The notes beneath the pieces are model-generated. The model was not told the DNA's origin. It saw only the letters and a list, made by a program, of their open reading frames with translations, and did not search any database. Source: Actinomycetota bacterium (GTDB lineage Bacteria > Actinomycetota > Geothermincolia > Geothermincolales > RBG-13-55-18). Taken from it: a stretch of 64,000 nt of DNA. The stretch lies in contig JBFLWJ010000004.1 in the NCBI GenBank assembly GCA_040757835.1, forward strand, positions 171,062 to 235,061, read 5' to 3'. Position numbers and translations under genes: made by a program. Numbering within the stretch: position 1 is the first letter of the stretch; every line of letters starts with the position of its first letter. Positions 1 to 9,798 of this stretch are shown piece by piece.

Positions 1-975
1 CGGCGGGAAGAAGTGCTCTCAAAGCCGTCGTGCGCCGTCATCGGCACGGGCAAGCGCTGCGGTAAGACGGCGGTTTCCGCCGAGATGGCACGGTGGCTCG
101 CACGCACGGGGAGGCGACCGGTGGTCGTGGCCATGGGAAGAGGTGGACCGCCGCAACCGTATGTCGTCGAGAACCCGGATATCGGAGAGGACTTCCTCCT
201 CTCGGAGCTGGAGAAAGGTCTGCATGCGGCTTCCGATCACTACGAGGACGCCATGGTCTCAGGGGTACTCACCGTGGGATCCCGACGCTGCGGGGGAGGC
301 CTGGCGGGTGAGCCCTACGTGACCAATTGCGTCGATGCCGCGCGGGTGGCGGACGCGCTCGCGGCGGAGGTGGTGGTCATGGAGGGAAGCGGATCGAGCA
401 TCCCGCCCGTTGCCACCGACGCGGCCGTGTGCGTGATCAGCGCCGCCCAGGAGATAGAGGAAGCGCTGGGATTTCTGGGCGCCTACCGGCTCTTGATTTC
501 CGATGGGGTTATCATTACAATGGCTGAAGGACCGTTCGCATCTCCCCTTAAAATCCAGGAGCTCAGCGAGAGGATAAAAAGGATAAATGACGATATCGTT
601 GTCTTGAAAACGATTTTCAGGCCACATCCTTTGAAACCCGTCCGTGACAAGCGAGTTTTTCTTGTCGCCACCGCTCCGGAGGAAGCAGGTCCCCTGCTGA
701 GGGACTACATGGAGGAGGAGGAAGGCTGCGTCGTGGTGGGGAGCAGCTGCCACCTGTCGGACCGCAGGTACCTGGAGAAGGAACTGCGGGGGGCGGCGGC
801 AGCTGATATCCTGCTCACGGAGCTGAAGGCGGCCGCGATCGACGTGGTGGCGCGTTTCGCTCGCGCCAGTGGAAAAGAGTTAGTGTTCTTCCACAACCTC
901 CCGGTGCCGCTCGCGGGTGAAGTGGCCATGGAGGAGTTTTTCGCCACCGTCTGGGACAGGGTCATGGGGCGATGA
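1..975 (+). CDS. cpgS: Cyclic 2,3-diphosphoglycerate synthetase family protein, 5' end outside window
   Basis: This protein probably closes 2,3-diphosphoglycerate into cyclic 2,3-diphosphoglycerate (cDPG) using ATP, a reaction known from methanogens. The frame is open to the window edge. The first in-window start is a GTG at 13, without a convincing ribosome site, and it places the P-loop GTGKRCGKT at residues 11-19. The archaeal enzyme has a sizeable domain before its P-loop, so I take this gene as truncated by the window. Family hallmarks are VVVAMGRGGP, HAASDHYEDA, a CGGGLAG stretch and EGSGSSIPP. The next gene overlaps by 4 bp and encodes 2-phosphoglycerate kinase, the preceding step, which strongly supports the call. 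It could also be a family member with another substrate. Confidence 0.75.
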   Translation, partial: RREEVLSKPSCAVIGTGKRCGKTAVSAEMARWLARTGRRPVVVAMGRGGPPQPYVVENPDIGEDFLLSELEKGLHAASDHYEDAMVSGVLTVGSRRCGGGLAGEPYVTNCVDAARVADALAAEVVVMEGSGSSIPPVATDAAVCVISAAQEIEEALGFLGAYRLLISDGVIITMAEGPFASPLKIQELSERIKRINDDIVVLKTIFRPHPLKPVRDKRVFLVATAPEEAGPLLRDYMEEEEGCVVVGSSCHLSDRRYLEKELRGAAAADILLTELKAAAIDVVARFARASGKELVFFHNLPVPLAGEVAMEEFFATVWDRVMGR

Positions 976-1934
976 TCATGGCAGATGAGGGAAAACATAA
1001 GAAAAGGATAACCATCCTCGACGAGGAACACCACCGCGTGCCCTTCTCCAAGGGACTGACGGCCAACGCCATCATGGCTTCCGGCCTCGCCCCGGGGCGG
1101 GCGTATTACGTGGCCTCGGACATCGAGGAGCACCTCATCTCCGAGGGCAAACTGGAGATCCAGGCCAACGAGTTGCGCAAGCTGATCTACAATTTCCTCA
1201 CCGAGAAGATAGGCGAACACTACGCGGTCAATTACTGGCGCTATATCTCCTTCAGCAGCATGAACAAGCCGATGGTCATACTGGTGGGGGGTTCCACCGG
1301 AGTGGGAAAATCTACCATAGCGACCATGCTGGCCACGCGCCTGAGCATCGTGCGCATAGTGTCCACGGACGCCATCCGGGAGGTGATGCGCGCCTTCTTC
1401 TCCCGCGAACTCATGCCCACCATCCATACCTCTTCCTTTGACGCGGAGTCGGCGCTCATACATCCCTTGCCGGCCCACGTCGACCCGGTGGTGGCGGGAT
1501 TCCGCGAGCAGAGCCTGTCCGTTCTCGTGGGCGTGCGGGCCATCATCAACCGCGCCCTCAAGGAAGGGACGCACATCATCATCGAGGGCGCACATATCGT
1601 ACCCGGGTTCATCATGCCCGAACAGTTCCCCGACGCCTTGATCATCCCCCTGCTGGTGACGGTGGATGACGAGAAGATGCACCGCAGCCACTTCTACATC
1701 CGGGAGGTAGAGACGCAGGGTACGCGCCCCTTCCAGAGATACGTCGAGCATTTCGAGAACATAAGGAAGATACAGGACTATATCATCCACCTGGCGAAAG
1801 TTACGGGGGTGAAGACGGTCGAGAGCGTCAACCTGGATGCCGCCGTTTCCGAGGTGGTGGACTACATCATCAACGCGGCCTACGAGATGGCGAGAAAAGA
1901 GAGGGTAGGCCAGGAGGCGGCTCAGCTTATCTGA
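972..1934 (+). CDS. pgk2: 2-phosphoglycerate kinase
   Basis: This cytoplasmic kinase phosphorylates 2-phosphoglycerate to 2,3-diphosphoglycerate, the precursor of cDPG. The 320-residue protein starts with an ATP-cone-like module (about residues 10-90). A kinase domain follows, with P-loop [10 protein letters not shown] near residue 105 and the motif [10 protein letters not shown], both typical of archaeal 2PGK. The start ATG at 972 overlaps the upstream stop as ATGA; an ATG at 978 is an alternative. Overlap with the cDPG synthetase gene indicates translational coupling. Length matches the archaeal enzymes. The call is based on recognisable family motifs, and activity is inferred. Confidence 0.82.
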   Translation: MIMADEGKHKKRITILDEEHHRVPFSKGLTANAIMASGLAPGRAYYVASDIEEHLISEGKLEIQANELRKLIYNFLTEKIGEHYAVNYWRYISFSSMNKPMVILVGGSTGVGKSTIATMLATRLSIVRIVSTDAIREVMRAFFSRELMPTIHTSSFDAESALIHPLPAHVDPVVAGFREQSLSVLVGVRAIINRALKEGTHIIIEGAHIVPGFIMPEQFPDALIIPLLVTVDDEKMHRSHFYIREVETQGTRPFQRYVEHFENIRKIQDYIIHLAKVTGVKTVESVNLDAAVSEVVDYIINAAYEMARKERVGQEAAQLI

Positions 1935-1957
1935 AGTCCCGCGCATGGAGGTTACCG

Positions 1958-2605
1958 ATGAGACTGTTTCTTGACACCGCCAACGTCGAGCAGATAAGGG
2001 AGGTCAACGGCTGGGGCATACTCGCCGGCGTGACCACCAATCCCTCCCTGGTCTCCAAGGAGGGGCGCTGCATGCGGGACTGCCTGGTGGAGATAGCCGG
2101 CATGGTCAGCGGCCCTATCAGCGCGGAAGCGATGAGCATGGATTCAGGGGGCATGCTGAAGGAAGCACGCGAGCTCGCGGCCATCGCGCCGAACATCAAC
2201 GTCAAGATACCCATGACCCCGGAAGGCCTGGCGGCGGTGAGCGTCCTTTCCGCGGAAGGTATCGAGACCAACGTGACCCTGGTCTTCTCCGCGAACCAGG
2301 CCCTGCTGGCCGCGGCGGCCGGCGCCACGTACGTCAGCCCGTTCGTGGGCCGTATGGACGATATCGGCAACAGGGGCATGGCCGTGGTAGGGGAGATCGT
2401 GGACATATTCGACCTCCATTCCATCACCACCCAGGTCATCGCGGCCAGCCTGCGCCATCCCATGCACGTGACCGAAGCCGCGCTGGCCGGAGCCCACATC
2501 GCCACCATCCCTTACGACGTCATGCTGAAGATGGCGCGCCATCCCCTGACGGACATAGGGATCAAGAGATTCCTGGAGGATTATGAAAAGATCAAGGACC
2601 TTTGA
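1958..2605 (+). CDS. Transaldolase-like / fructose-6-phosphate aldolase
   Basis: This is a short (215-residue) class I aldolase of the transaldolase/FSA group that forms a Schiff base with sugar phosphates in the non-oxidative pentose phosphate or related pathway. The N-terminus [15 protein letters not shown], the [14 protein letters not shown] stretch and the likely Schiff-base Lys83 in NVKIP are all diagnostic. The length is that of the small subfamily (about 215), not the 320-residue E. coli TalB type. The start has a good GGAGG site at 1947-1951. It sits between the cDPG genes and rho on the same strand. The choice between fructose-6-phosphate aldolase and true transaldolase cannot be made from what I see. 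Confidence 0.88.
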   Translation: MRLFLDTANVEQIREVNGWGILAGVTTNPSLVSKEGRCMRDCLVEIAGMVSGPISAEAMSMDSGGMLKEARELAAIAPNINVKIPMTPEGLAAVSVLSAEGIETNVTLVFSANQALLAAAAGATYVSPFVGRMDDIGNRGMAVVGEIVDIFDLHSITTQVIAASLRHPMHVTEAALAGAHIATIPYDVMLKMARHPLTDIGIKRFLEDYEKIKDL

Positions 2606-2642
2606 GGATACGGCAAACGGAAGCAGGGGAGGAGGTGAGAAT

Positions 2643-3908
2643 TTGGAAAAGACACTTGACCGGAACAACCTGGAATCCATGCTCCTGGTCGACCTGCAGG
2701 GAATAGCCAAGGAGATAGGGCTTACCGGGATAACCGGGCTACGCAAGCAGGAGCTCATCGAGAACATCCTCAACCGCAAGGTGGAGGACGAGGGGCTCTT
2801 CATCCGCACCGGCATACTAGACATCCTTCCCGAGGGTTACGGCTTTTTACGCACCCGCGGCTACCTGCCCAGCGAGGACGATATATACGTCTCCCTGTCG
2901 CAGATAAGGCGCTTCCATCTCAAGCGCGGCGACGAGATCATGGGACAGGTACGGCCGCCCAAGGACAGCGAGAAGTACAACGCCCTGCTGCGCATAGAGA
3001 AGGTGAACGACGACAACCCCGAGGTATGCAGGGACCGCAAGCAGTTTGAGCAACTTACCCCGCTCTTCCCGCTGCAGCGGCTGCGCCTGGAGACCCCGGA
3101 GGAGGTGACGGCCCCCCGCATCATCGACCTCATCGCTCCCATCGGCAAAGGCCAGAGGGGACTCATTGTATCTCCCCCCAAGGCGGGCAAGACAACCATC
3201 CTCAAGCAGATCGCCAACAGCATCACCTATAACAATCCCGAAGTGAAGCTCATCGTGCTCCTGGTGGACGAGCGCCCCGAGGAGGTCACGGATATGGAGC
3301 GTTCGGTGAACGGCGAGGTCAACAGCTCGACCTTCGACCAACCGTCGGACAACCATATCCAGGTGGCCGAGCTGGTGCTGGAGAGGGCCAAGAGGCTGGT
3401 CGAGCACAACCACGACGTGGTCATCCTGCTGGACAGTATCACCAGGCTCGCCCGGGCCTATAACCTGGCGACGCCTACCAGCGGGCGCATCCTTTCGGGT
3501 GGGGTCGATTCAACCGCGCTCTATCCACCCAAGCGTTTCTTCGGCGCCGCGAGGAACATCGAGGACGGAGGCAGCCTGACCATCATGGCCACCGCCCTGG
3601 TGGAGACGGGCTCACGCATGGACGAGGTGATCTTCGAGGAGTTCAAAGGCACCGGCAACATGGAGCTGCACCTCGACCGCAAGCTGGCGGACAAGCGCAT
3701 CTTCCCGGCCATCGAGATCGACAAGTCGGGTACCCGCAAGGAGGAGCTGATCATGTCGCCGGAGGAGGCGCAGGTGGTCTGGAAGCTCCGCAGGGTACTG
3801 CACGCCCTCGACCCCAGCGCGGCCATCGAGCTGCTCATAGACAAGATACGCAACACCAGGAACAACGCGGAGTTCCTGAGCGAGATAGCGAGGTCGCCCA
3901 TCTCCTAG
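2643..3908 (+). CDS. rho: Transcription termination factor Rho
   Basis: This is the hexameric RNA-dependent ATPase that terminates transcription. An upstream ATG at 2583 lies inside the aldolase gene. I prefer the TTG at 2643, in the same frame, because GGAGGTG at 2631-2637 sits at ideal distance and the resulting 421 residues match standard Rho. Order: Rho N-terminal helical domain with [11 protein letters not shown], cold-shock-like RNA-binding domain (GYGFLRT), then the ATPase with P-loop SPPKAGKTT near residue 180, Walker [17 protein letters not shown], and Q-loop/R-loop region. The large acidic/basic N-terminal insertion common in high-GC actinobacteria is absent. It heads the conserved rho-rpmE-prfA-prmC block. 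Confidence 0.96.
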   Translation: MEKTLDRNNLESMLLVDLQGIAKEIGLTGITGLRKQELIENILNRKVEDEGLFIRTGILDILPEGYGFLRTRGYLPSEDDIYVSLSQIRRFHLKRGDEIMGQVRPPKDSEKYNALLRIEKVNDDNPEVCRDRKQFEQLTPLFPLQRLRLETPEEVTAPRIIDLIAPIGKGQRGLIVSPPKAGKTTILKQIANSITYNNPEVKLIVLLVDERPEEVTDMERSVNGEVNSSTFDQPSDNHIQVAELVLERAKRLVEHNHDVVILLDSITRLARAYNLATPTSGRILSGGVDSTALYPPKRFFGAARNIEDGGSLTIMATALVETGSRMDEVIFEEFKGTGNMELHLDRKLADKRIFPAIEIDKSGTRKEELIMSPEEAQVVWKLRRVLHALDPSAAIELLIDKIRNTRNNAEFLSEIARSPIS

Positions 3909-3983
3909 GGACAGGACGGCGGCGCACGGGCGGGACTGCTTTTGCGCTCCGCCGCTCTAGTGCTGGCGCCTTACCTGAAACCC

Positions 3984-4012
3984 TGTTCAAGGGCAATATG
4001 TGTTGCTATACT
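3984..4012 (+). promoter_or_regulatory. Weak promoter candidate for rpmE
   Basis: A TATACT -10 box (4007-4012) lies 17 bp after TGTTCA, a poor -35 with three matches to consensus. The site falls in the 142-bp gap between rho and rpmE, about 40 bp before the L31 start. The -10 is good and the -35 weak, so this is tentative. Confidence 0.35.
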
Positions 4013-4050
4013 GAGTGGGTTGTGCGGAAGAAAGACGAGGTAAGAGAGGA

Positions 4051-4308
4051 ATGAAAAAGGGAATTCACCCGGATTACGTGGAGGCTACGGTGACCTGCTC
4101 GTGCGGCAACACGTTCAGCACCCGTTCCACCAAGCCGGAGTTGCGCGTGGAGATATGTTCCCAGTGCCACCCCTTCTACTCAGGCAAGCAGAAGCTCGTG
4201 GACACGGGTGGCCGGGTCGAGCGCTTCGAGCGCCGTTACGGCAAGGCCAGGCCCCAGCGTAAGAAGACCACGGACGATAAAGGCAAGAAGGCCGAAACGC
4301 AGGACTAG
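4051..4308 (+). CDS. rpmE: 50S ribosomal protein L31, zinc-binding type
   Basis: This is a large-subunit ribosomal protein, 85 residues from the ATG at 4051, which has AGAGAGGA just upstream. A longer frame from 4015 lacks a ribosome site and adds residues not found in the family. MKKGIHPDY is the classic L31 start. Cys16, Cys18, Cys36 and Cys39 give the zinc-binding (C+) form, which in many bacteria is exchanged for a zinc-free paralogue under zinc limitation. The C-terminus is extended by a lysine-rich tail of about 15 residues. It follows rho as in many Gram-positives. Confidence 0.95.
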   Translation: MKKGIHPDYVEATVTCSCGNTFSTRSTKPELRVEICSQCHPFYSGKQKLVDTGGRVERFERRYGKARPQRKKTTDDKGKKAETQD

Positions 4309-4331
4309 GGTCCACCACGGCTGTTCCTGAG

Positions 4332-5270
4332 ATGCCTTCCACCGATCCCTCCGCCCTTGGTGACGCCGCGCCCGCTCCAAGTCCCCATGATGACCTCAGG
4401 GTGGGGGGCCAGGCGGTTATCGAGGGAGTGATGATGCGGGGCCGGCGGTTCTGGGCGCTGGCGGTGCGCAAGCCCGACGGCAGTATCCATACCCAGGCGG
4501 AACCCCTTGACTCCTTCCTGGTGCGCCATCCCGGTTATGACAAGCCCTTCCTCCGGGGCATCTTCGTACTGTGGGAGAGCCTGGTCCTGGGCTGGAGGGC
4601 CCTCTCGGCCTCGGCTGACATCGCCCTGGAGGAGGAGACCGAGGGCAAGGGCATCGGGTGGGTCCAGAAATCGCTGTCCATCGCCATGGCCGTGATCCTG
4701 GCCGTAGGACTGTTCATACTCCTGCCCACCTGGCTCGCCCCCCGTATGGTGGGGCACGACAGCCCGGTATGGCTCTGGAACATCGTGGAGGGAGTGCTGC
4801 GCCTGGCTTTCTTCGTCGCCTACCTGCTCCTGGTCTCCCTCTCGCGGGAGATGCGCCGCGTCTTCGAGTATCACGGCGCGGAGCACCAGTCCATACACCT
4901 GTTGGAGAACAACTATCCCCTGGAGCCGGAATGGGCGCTGCGCGAGGGCACCGACCATATCCGTTGCGGCACTTCGTTTCTCCTCCTGGTCCTGGTGATA
5001 ACGGTCATCGCCTACTCTTTCCTCGGCAAGCCCCCCGTGTGGCTGCGCGTCGTCGAGAGGATAGCCCTAATCCCACTGGTGGCCGGCGTCTCCTATGAGA
5101 TAATGAAATACGCGGACCGCAACAGGTCTCCTTGGACCCAGGCCCTTGTGGCCCCGGGCATGGCGCTGCAGAGACTCACTACGCGCCGCCCCGACCGCGA
5201 ACAGGCCGAGGTGGCCCTGGCGGCCCTTGGAGCGCTGCTGGAGCAGGAAGACCTGAAGGCGCAAGGGTGA
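4332..5270 (+). CDS. DUF1385 (YqhQ-like) membrane protein
   Basis: This is an integral membrane protein of the DUF1385 family, 312 residues. Recognisable motifs are [13 protein letters not shown] near residue 25, [12 protein letters not shown] near residue 180 and a CGTSFLLLV segment. About four hydrophobic stretches (near 115-135, 150-170, 215-240 and 245-265) suggest membrane helices. The EGxMMRG and YHGAEH motifs look like metal or substrate sites, but the family's biochemical role is not established. The gene lies between rpmE and prfA with short gaps, a neighbourhood known for this family, and is probably co-transcribed. The start at 4332 has no strong ribosome site. Confidence 0.85.
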   Translation: MPSTDPSALGDAAPAPSPHDDLRVGGQAVIEGVMMRGRRFWALAVRKPDGSIHTQAEPLDSFLVRHPGYDKPFLRGIFVLWESLVLGWRALSASADIALEEETEGKGIGWVQKSLSIAMAVILAVGLFILLPTWLAPRMVGHDSPVWLWNIVEGVLRLAFFVAYLLLVSLSREMRRVFEYHGAEHQSIHLLENNYPLEPEWALREGTDHIRCGTSFLLLVLVITVIAYSFLGKPPVWLRVVERIALIPLVAGVSYEIMKYADRNRSPWTQALVAPGMALQRLTTRRPDREQAEVALAALGALLEQEDLKAQG

Positions 5271-5274
5271 TGGC

Positions 5275-6357
5275 ATGGGTTTCATGGAACGGCTCGAGGA
5301 GATAGAGAAGAAATACGAGGACCTGGAAAGGGAACTGGCCCAGCCGGAGGTCTACGCGGACCGTCAGCGCTACGCCGAGCTGGCGCGCAGCCACTCCGAA
5401 CTCACCGAGGTGGTGACGGCCCTGCGCGAGTACCGCGAAGCCCTGAGGGAAGCCCGGGAAGCCGGCGACATGCTGCGCGAGGAGCAGGACCCCGAGATGG
5501 CCGACTTTCTGCGCGATTCCCTGCAGGCGGCCGAGGGCAGGTCCGAGGAGCTGGAGCGGGAGATAAGGGTCATGCTCCTGCCGCCGGACCCCCGGGACGA
5601 GAAGGACGTGATCATGGAGGTGCGCGCCGGGGCGGGCGGCGAGGAGGCGGGCCTGTTCGCGGGGGACCTTTACCGCATGTATTCACGCTATGCCGACCGG
5701 CGCGGCTGGAAGACCGAGGTCCTCTCCTCCAGCCCCTCCGAGCTGGGGGGCTTCAAGGAGATTATCTTCTCGGTGCGCGGCAAGGGCGCCTACAGCAGGA
5801 TGAAATACGAATCCGGCGTACACCGCGTGCAGCGCATCCCGGTGACGGAGTCGGGAGGGCGCATCCACACCTCCACCTCCACCGTCGCCGTGCTGCCGGA
5901 GGCGGAAGAGGTGGAGGTGACCATCGACCCCGCCGACCTGCGCGTGGACGTCTTCCGTTCCACGGGGCCGGGAGGGCAGTCGGTAAACACCACCGACTCC
6001 GCCGTGCGCATCACCCATATCCCAACCGGGGTGGTGGTCTCCTGCCAGGACGAGAAGAGCCAGCTGCAGAACCGCGAGAAGGCGCTGCGCATCCTGCGCG
6101 CCCGCCTGCTGCGAACGGAGCAGGAGCGCCAGCAGCGGGAACAGGCGGAGGAGAGGCGCTCCCAGGTGGGGACCGGTGACCGCTCGGAGCGCATCCGTAC
6201 CTATAATTTTCCCCAGGGTCGCATCTCCGACCACCGCATCGGCCTGACCGTCCACCGCCTGGAGGACGTGCTGGACGGTGACCTGGAGGAGATCATAGAT
6301 ACGCTGGCCTCCGCCGACCGGGCCGAGAGGCTGGCGGAGATAGGCGGCGGAGATTGA
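5275..6357 (+). CDS. prfA: Peptide chain release factor 1
   Basis: RF1 recognises UAA and UAG in the ribosomal A site and triggers hydrolysis of the nascent chain. The 360-residue length is standard. The tripeptide anticodon P-V-T is at residues 189-191 (the RF1-type PxT, not the SPF of RF2), and the catalytic GGQ at 233-235 sits in the usual GPGGQSVN context. The N-terminal quarter is helical, with heavy Glu/Arg. The start is 4 bp after the DUF1385 stop. The Gln of GGQ is the substrate of PrmC, encoded by the next, overlapping gene. Confidence 0.97.
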   Translation: MGFMERLEEIEKKYEDLERELAQPEVYADRQRYAELARSHSELTEVVTALREYREALREAREAGDMLREEQDPEMADFLRDSLQAAEGRSEELEREIRVMLLPPDPRDEKDVIMEVRAGAGGEEAGLFAGDLYRMYSRYADRRGWKTEVLSSSPSELGGFKEIIFSVRGKGAYSRMKYESGVHRVQRIPVTESGGRIHTSTSTVAVLPEAEEVEVTIDPADLRVDVFRSTGPGGQSVNTTDSAVRITHIPTGVVVSCQDEKSQLQNREKALRILRARLLRTEQERQQREQAEERRSQVGTGDRSERIRTYNFPQGRISDHRIGLTVHRLEDVLDGDLEEIIDTLASADRAERLAEIGGGD

Positions 6358-7232
6358 TCACGGAGGTACCCGCCGGGGCCGATATCCCGGGGCTCATCAC
6401 CTGGGCCGCCCGCTACCTCGAGGATAGCGGGATCGTGAAGCCGCGCCTCAATGCCGAGCACCTTCTCGCCCACTGCACCGGCCGCGGCCGCACCGACCTC
6501 TACGCCCACTATGACCGGCCCGTCTCGAGGGAGGAGAGAGAGGGCTATGCCGCGCTGCTGCGCCGGCGAGCGGCACACGAGCCGCTGCAGTACATTATCG
6601 GCAGCAAGGGGTTCCGCTACCTGGAGTTGGCGGTAGACCGCCGCGTGCTCATCCCCCGCCCCGAGACGGAGATGCTGGCTGGCCGGGCCATGGATATCGT
6701 TATGGCATTGCCGGGGCGCGCGGTGGTGGTGGACGTGGGTACGGGCTCCGGGTGCATCGCCCTTTCACTGGCGAGCGAGTGCCCGCACGCCACCGTGCAT
6801 GCCACGGACATCAGCGCGGAAGCGCTGGAGGCGGCGCGCGTGAATGCCCGGCGCCTGCGCCTGGGGGAGGCGGTCTCTTTTTACCTGGGGGACCTGCTGG
6901 ACGCCCTCGATGGCGGGCTCGCCGGCACCATCGATCTCATCGTCTGCAATCCTCCCTACATCCGTGAGGATGACTACCGCTCCCTGCCGCCGGAGGTGAG
7001 GCTGCACGAGCCCCGCATCGCCCTGGTGGCAGGTCCCGCCGGCACCGAGGTGCACCTGCGGCTCATGGCCCAAGCGCCGCGCTGGCTGGCCCCCGGCGGC
7101 CGCCTGCTCATGGAGGGGGCGGAGGACCAGGTGCACGAGCTGGCACGCGTGGCGGCGGAGTTGGGGTACGAGTCGGCGCAGGTCCACCCCGACCTCAACG
7201 GCCGCCCCCGCATGGTGGAGATGGGGATCTGA
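6354..7232 (+). CDS. prmC: Release factor glutamine methyltransferase
   Basis: This SAM-dependent enzyme methylates the GGQ glutamine of release factors. The 292-residue protein has an N-terminal helical domain, the SAM motif [16 protein letters not shown] near residues 125-140, and the catalytic NPPY at 199-202. The start is a TTG at 6354 overlapping the prfA stop by 4 bp, with the purine-rich GGCGGAG just before it, so the two genes look translationally coupled. It is the last gene of the rho-rpmE-prfA-prmC run. A 430-bp gap follows. Confidence 0.93.
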   Translation: MITEVPAGADIPGLITWAARYLEDSGIVKPRLNAEHLLAHCTGRGRTDLYAHYDRPVSREEREGYAALLRRRAAHEPLQYIIGSKGFRYLELAVDRRVLIPRPETEMLAGRAMDIVMALPGRAVVVDVGTGSGCIALSLASECPHATVHATDISAEALEAARVNARRLRLGEAVSFYLGDLLDALDGGLAGTIDLIVCNPPYIREDDYRSLPPEVRLHEPRIALVAGPAGTEVHLRLMAQAPRWLAPGGRLLMEGAEDQVHELARVAAELGYESAQVHPDLNGRPRMVEMGI

Positions 7233-7664
7233 CCTCCAAGACGCTCAGAGAGCGTGGCCCTGGTGGCATGGGTCTGCTATGCCGTTCGGATATCTGAAGG
7301 CCTGGAGCCAACCTTACGCGGTGGCGGCTGGGGCCGGTATAAATGCTGGCCCACGCCCTACGGGGTAAAGACGGAGCGGTATGGGAAGACCATCTGGTTA
7401 CACGCCGGGGCGCGAGCCTTACCTGGCCCCCAACCGGAACAAACCCGTCGCGAAACGGGTCTCATGACCGAACGGGCGCGGCCGCTTTCCTCCACGGGAG
7501 GAGGCGGATGGCACCCTGGAATAACAATATATTGATAGTATGAACGGAAGAGGATAACAAGATATTGATAATCGGCCCCCATATGGATGGAGGGGTCATT
7601 TGACGGCCTCGCGGGAGGTTTCCTACAATATCAATGTAGAGTTGTCCAGTAAGGTGGTTTTCGC
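7233..7664 (+). other. Intergenic region with AT-rich motifs before the M23 peptidase
   Basis: No convincing gene lies in these 432 bases. Short frames exist but lack ribosome sites and family features. Two similar AT-rich stretches occur at about 7519-7537 and 7553-7570, both reading ATAACAA then ATATTGATA with one or two extra bases, and a partial inverted copy (ATATCAAT) overlaps the -10 region at 7628-7635. A promoter is listed separately. Confidence 0.5.
7600..7629 (+). promoter_or_regulatory. Sigma-70-like promoter for the M23 peptidase gene
   Basis: TTGACG (7600-7605) and TACAAT (7624-7629) are separated by 18 bp and lie 35 bp upstream of the peptidase start. Both boxes are close to consensus. 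The inverted ATATCAAT element overlaps the -10, so a regulator binding there could block transcription. Confidence 0.6.
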
Positions 7665-8735
7665 GTGGATCATACAGGCAGGGTGAGGGCGACAAGGACT
7701 CTCACAACCTACCTCCGCTCCGTACTCCTGCTCGCCGTCCTGATACTCCTTCTCGGACAGTCCATGCCCCCGGCGGGGGCGGACTCCATCAGCGACAAGA
7801 AGGAGCAGGCTCGCCAGGTACAGTCGCAGCTCAACTCCCTGCAGTCCGAACTCAACCGGCTCACGTCGGAGCTCAACCAGACCCAGTCCCGCCTCGCCAC
7901 CCTGGAGGCGAACATCGAGGCCAACCAGGCGCAGCTGAACGCGGCGGAGGCCGAGTACCAACGCTGGCAGGGCATACTCGCCGACCGCCTGGTGTCCATG
8001 TACAAGGAGGGCAACGTCAGCGCCCTGGACGTCCTGCTGGAATGCGACGACTTCGATACCTTCGTCAACTCCTACGACTATATGGCGCGCATCGGCAATC
8101 ATGACGCCGAGGCCATCGTGGCTACCCAGAACCTCATGGCGGAGATCAGGACCAAGCGGGCACAACTGGAGAGCGACAAAGCCGCCTACCAGTCATACTC
8201 GAGCAGCCTGCAGAGCCAGCGGAACTCCATCCAGAGCAAGCTCAACGAACAGAAGGCCCTCCTGGCCGGCATCGATTCCGAGGTCGCCTCCATGCTGAGC
8301 AGCCGTTACAGCGGCGGCGGCGGCGGGAACTGGAGCGTTGGCCCGGTCAACGGCCTTTATTTCCCCGTGGCCGGCCCCTGCAGCTTCACCAACGACTGGG
8401 GCGCTCCCCGTTCCGTGGGTCGCACCCACAAGGGTTGCGACATCATGGCCGATTACGGCACCCCCTGCGTGGCCATCACCAGCGGCACGGTGGTGCAGCG
8501 CAGCGGCGGCAACGCCGGCCTGTACATATTCCTCTACGGAGACAACGGGCACCTCTACTACTACATGCACCTGCAGGACTACGGCGCCTCGGGCCGGGTC
8601 AGCGCTGGTGAGGTGGTGGGTTACGTGGGTGACACCGGAAACGCGCGCGGCTGCCCCCACCTCCACTTCGAGTGGCACCCCGGCGGCGGCAGCGCCGTCA
8701 ACCCCTACCCCCTACTGGTGGCCATCAGGGGTTAG
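7665..8735 (+). CDS. Secreted M23 (LytM-like) peptidoglycan endopeptidase with coiled coil
   Basis: This is an exported murein hydrolase or EnvC-like activator. The 356-residue product has a basic N-terminus, a hydrophobic segment at about 18-35 ending PPAGA (signal peptide), and a long coiled coil rich in Gln/Leu/Asn from about 40 to 215. A Gly-rich linker leads to an M23 domain. Zinc ligands are intact: His255 and Asp259 in HKGCD and His334 in HLHFE, with His332 as the other conserved HxH residue, so it should be an active enzyme and not a degenerate EnvC. The GTG at 7665 has AAGGTGG upstream; a GTG at 7683 is possible. Its stop overlaps the stop of the convergent gene. Confidence 0.88.
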   Translation: MDHTGRVRATRTLTTYLRSVLLLAVLILLLGQSMPPAGADSISDKKEQARQVQSQLNSLQSELNRLTSELNQTQSRLATLEANIEANQAQLNAAEAEYQRWQGILADRLVSMYKEGNVSALDVLLECDDFDTFVNSYDYMARIGNHDAEAIVATQNLMAEIRTKRAQLESDKAAYQSYSSSLQSQRNSIQSKLNEQKALLAGIDSEVASMLSSRYSGGGGGNWSVGPVNGLYFPVAGPCSFTNDWGAPRSVGRTHKGCDIMADYGTPCVAITSGTVVQRSGGNAGLYIFLYGDNGHLYYYMHLQDYGASGRVSAGEVVGYVGDTGNARGCPHLHFEWHPGGGSAVNPYPLLVAIRG

Positions 8736-9793
8736 ATGCCGGCGAGTTCGCGCAGGCGCGGCAGGTCCACGCAGCAGTCGATCAGCTCTCCCAGCCTCTC
8801 CAGCTTCTTCGCTTCATGCGTACGGGCGCTCCTGATGATCATGTCCGCGCGCTCGGCGGTGGTGAAGGTGTCCATGCCGACCATGATCACGGGGATGCCC
8901 AGCTCCTCCGCCTTGCCCAGGATGATGCTGGAGGGATAGAGGTTGCCCGTGAGGATGAGACAGCGTGCCTTGGCCTCCATGGCCGCGAGCATTATGTCGC
9001 TGCGGTCCCCCCCCGTGACCACGCACGGGCTGCGGAGCTTGCGGAACACGGAAAGGGCGTGTTCCTGGCTCATTGCGCCCACCACGATGTCCTCGACCAG
9101 GTTGTCCAGGTTGGCCTCGCCGGCGAGGACGCGCCCGTCCAGGAGTTCCGCCAGGTCTCCGACGTTGATGGAGGAGAGCAGGCGGTCGAAGGGGATCTGC
9201 CCCAGCACGGGAATGCCCAGCCTCTCCAGGCTGGGCGCGAGGATGTCGGCGACGAAGCTTTCCCGGTTGGAGGGGATGATGTTGTAGATGACCCCCATGA
9301 GGTTGCCCGTGAAATCGTCCCTGGCGGCCAGCACATTGTCGGCCTGGAAGGCGTCGTCGAAGCGCTCTACCAGGATGACCCGGGCGTCGAAGACGGGGGC
9401 CAGCTGGTAGGCCGACAGGCCCAGGAAGCGTCCCTGCTGGGAGGTGTAGGCGCCCTGCACCAGCACCACGTCCTTGCCGGCGCTGACGCGGCCGAAGGCC
9501 TGTTTCACCTGCTCGAGCAGGTCTTTCGTGCCCTCCATGTAGGCGGCGTTGACCACCTGCGGAGTGAGGACCACGGGGCAGATGTCGGACAGGTCCTCCT
9601 CGAGTCCCAGGGTGCGCTGCATGAAGGCGGCGTCCTCGTCGGTAACCCGCCCCTCCACGGTGAAATAGCGATGGCCCACCGGCTTCATATAACCGACTTT
9701 CAGCTTCTCCTCCTGGAAACGGCGCCCCAGGCCTATGCACGTGGTGTGCAGGCCGGAGAGGCCGACCTGCGAGGCAAAGTAGATACAGACCAT
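8732..9793 (-). CDS. DRTGG-domain protein with BioD/Pta-N-like ATPase fold
   Basis: The 353-residue protein resembles the N-terminal non-catalytic part of large phosphotransacetylases: a dethiobiotin-synthetase-like fold (about 1-215) and then a DRTGG domain (about 220-320). The N-terminal loop reads SQVGLSGLHTT where a P-loop with lysine would be expected, so nucleotide hydrolysis may be lost. The ATG at 9793 is 5 bp downstream of the ADP-forming acyl-CoA synthetase stop, so both are one operon; this pairing recurs in anaerobes, and a regulatory role in acetyl-CoA metabolism is plausible. Much longer open frames on this strand are out-of-frame extensions into the upstream gene. Confidence 0.8.
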   Translation of the reverse strand: MVCIYFASQVGLSGLHTTCIGLGRRFQEEKLKVGYMKPVGHRYFTVEGRVTDEDAAFMQRTLGLEEDLSDICPVVLTPQVVNAAYMEGTKDLLEQVKQAFGRVSAGKDVVLVQGAYTSQQGRFLGLSAYQLAPVFDARVILVERFDDAFQADNVLAARDDFTGNLMGVIYNIIPSNRESFVADILAPSLERLGIPVLGQIPFDRLLSSINVGDLAELLDGRVLAGEANLDNLVEDIVVGAMSQEHALSVFRKLRSPCVVTGGDRSDIMLAAMEAKARCLILTGNLYPSSIILGKAEELGIPVIMVGMDTFTTAERADMIIRSARTHEAKKLERLGELIDCCVDLPRLRELAGI

Positions 9794-9798
9794 ATCCC

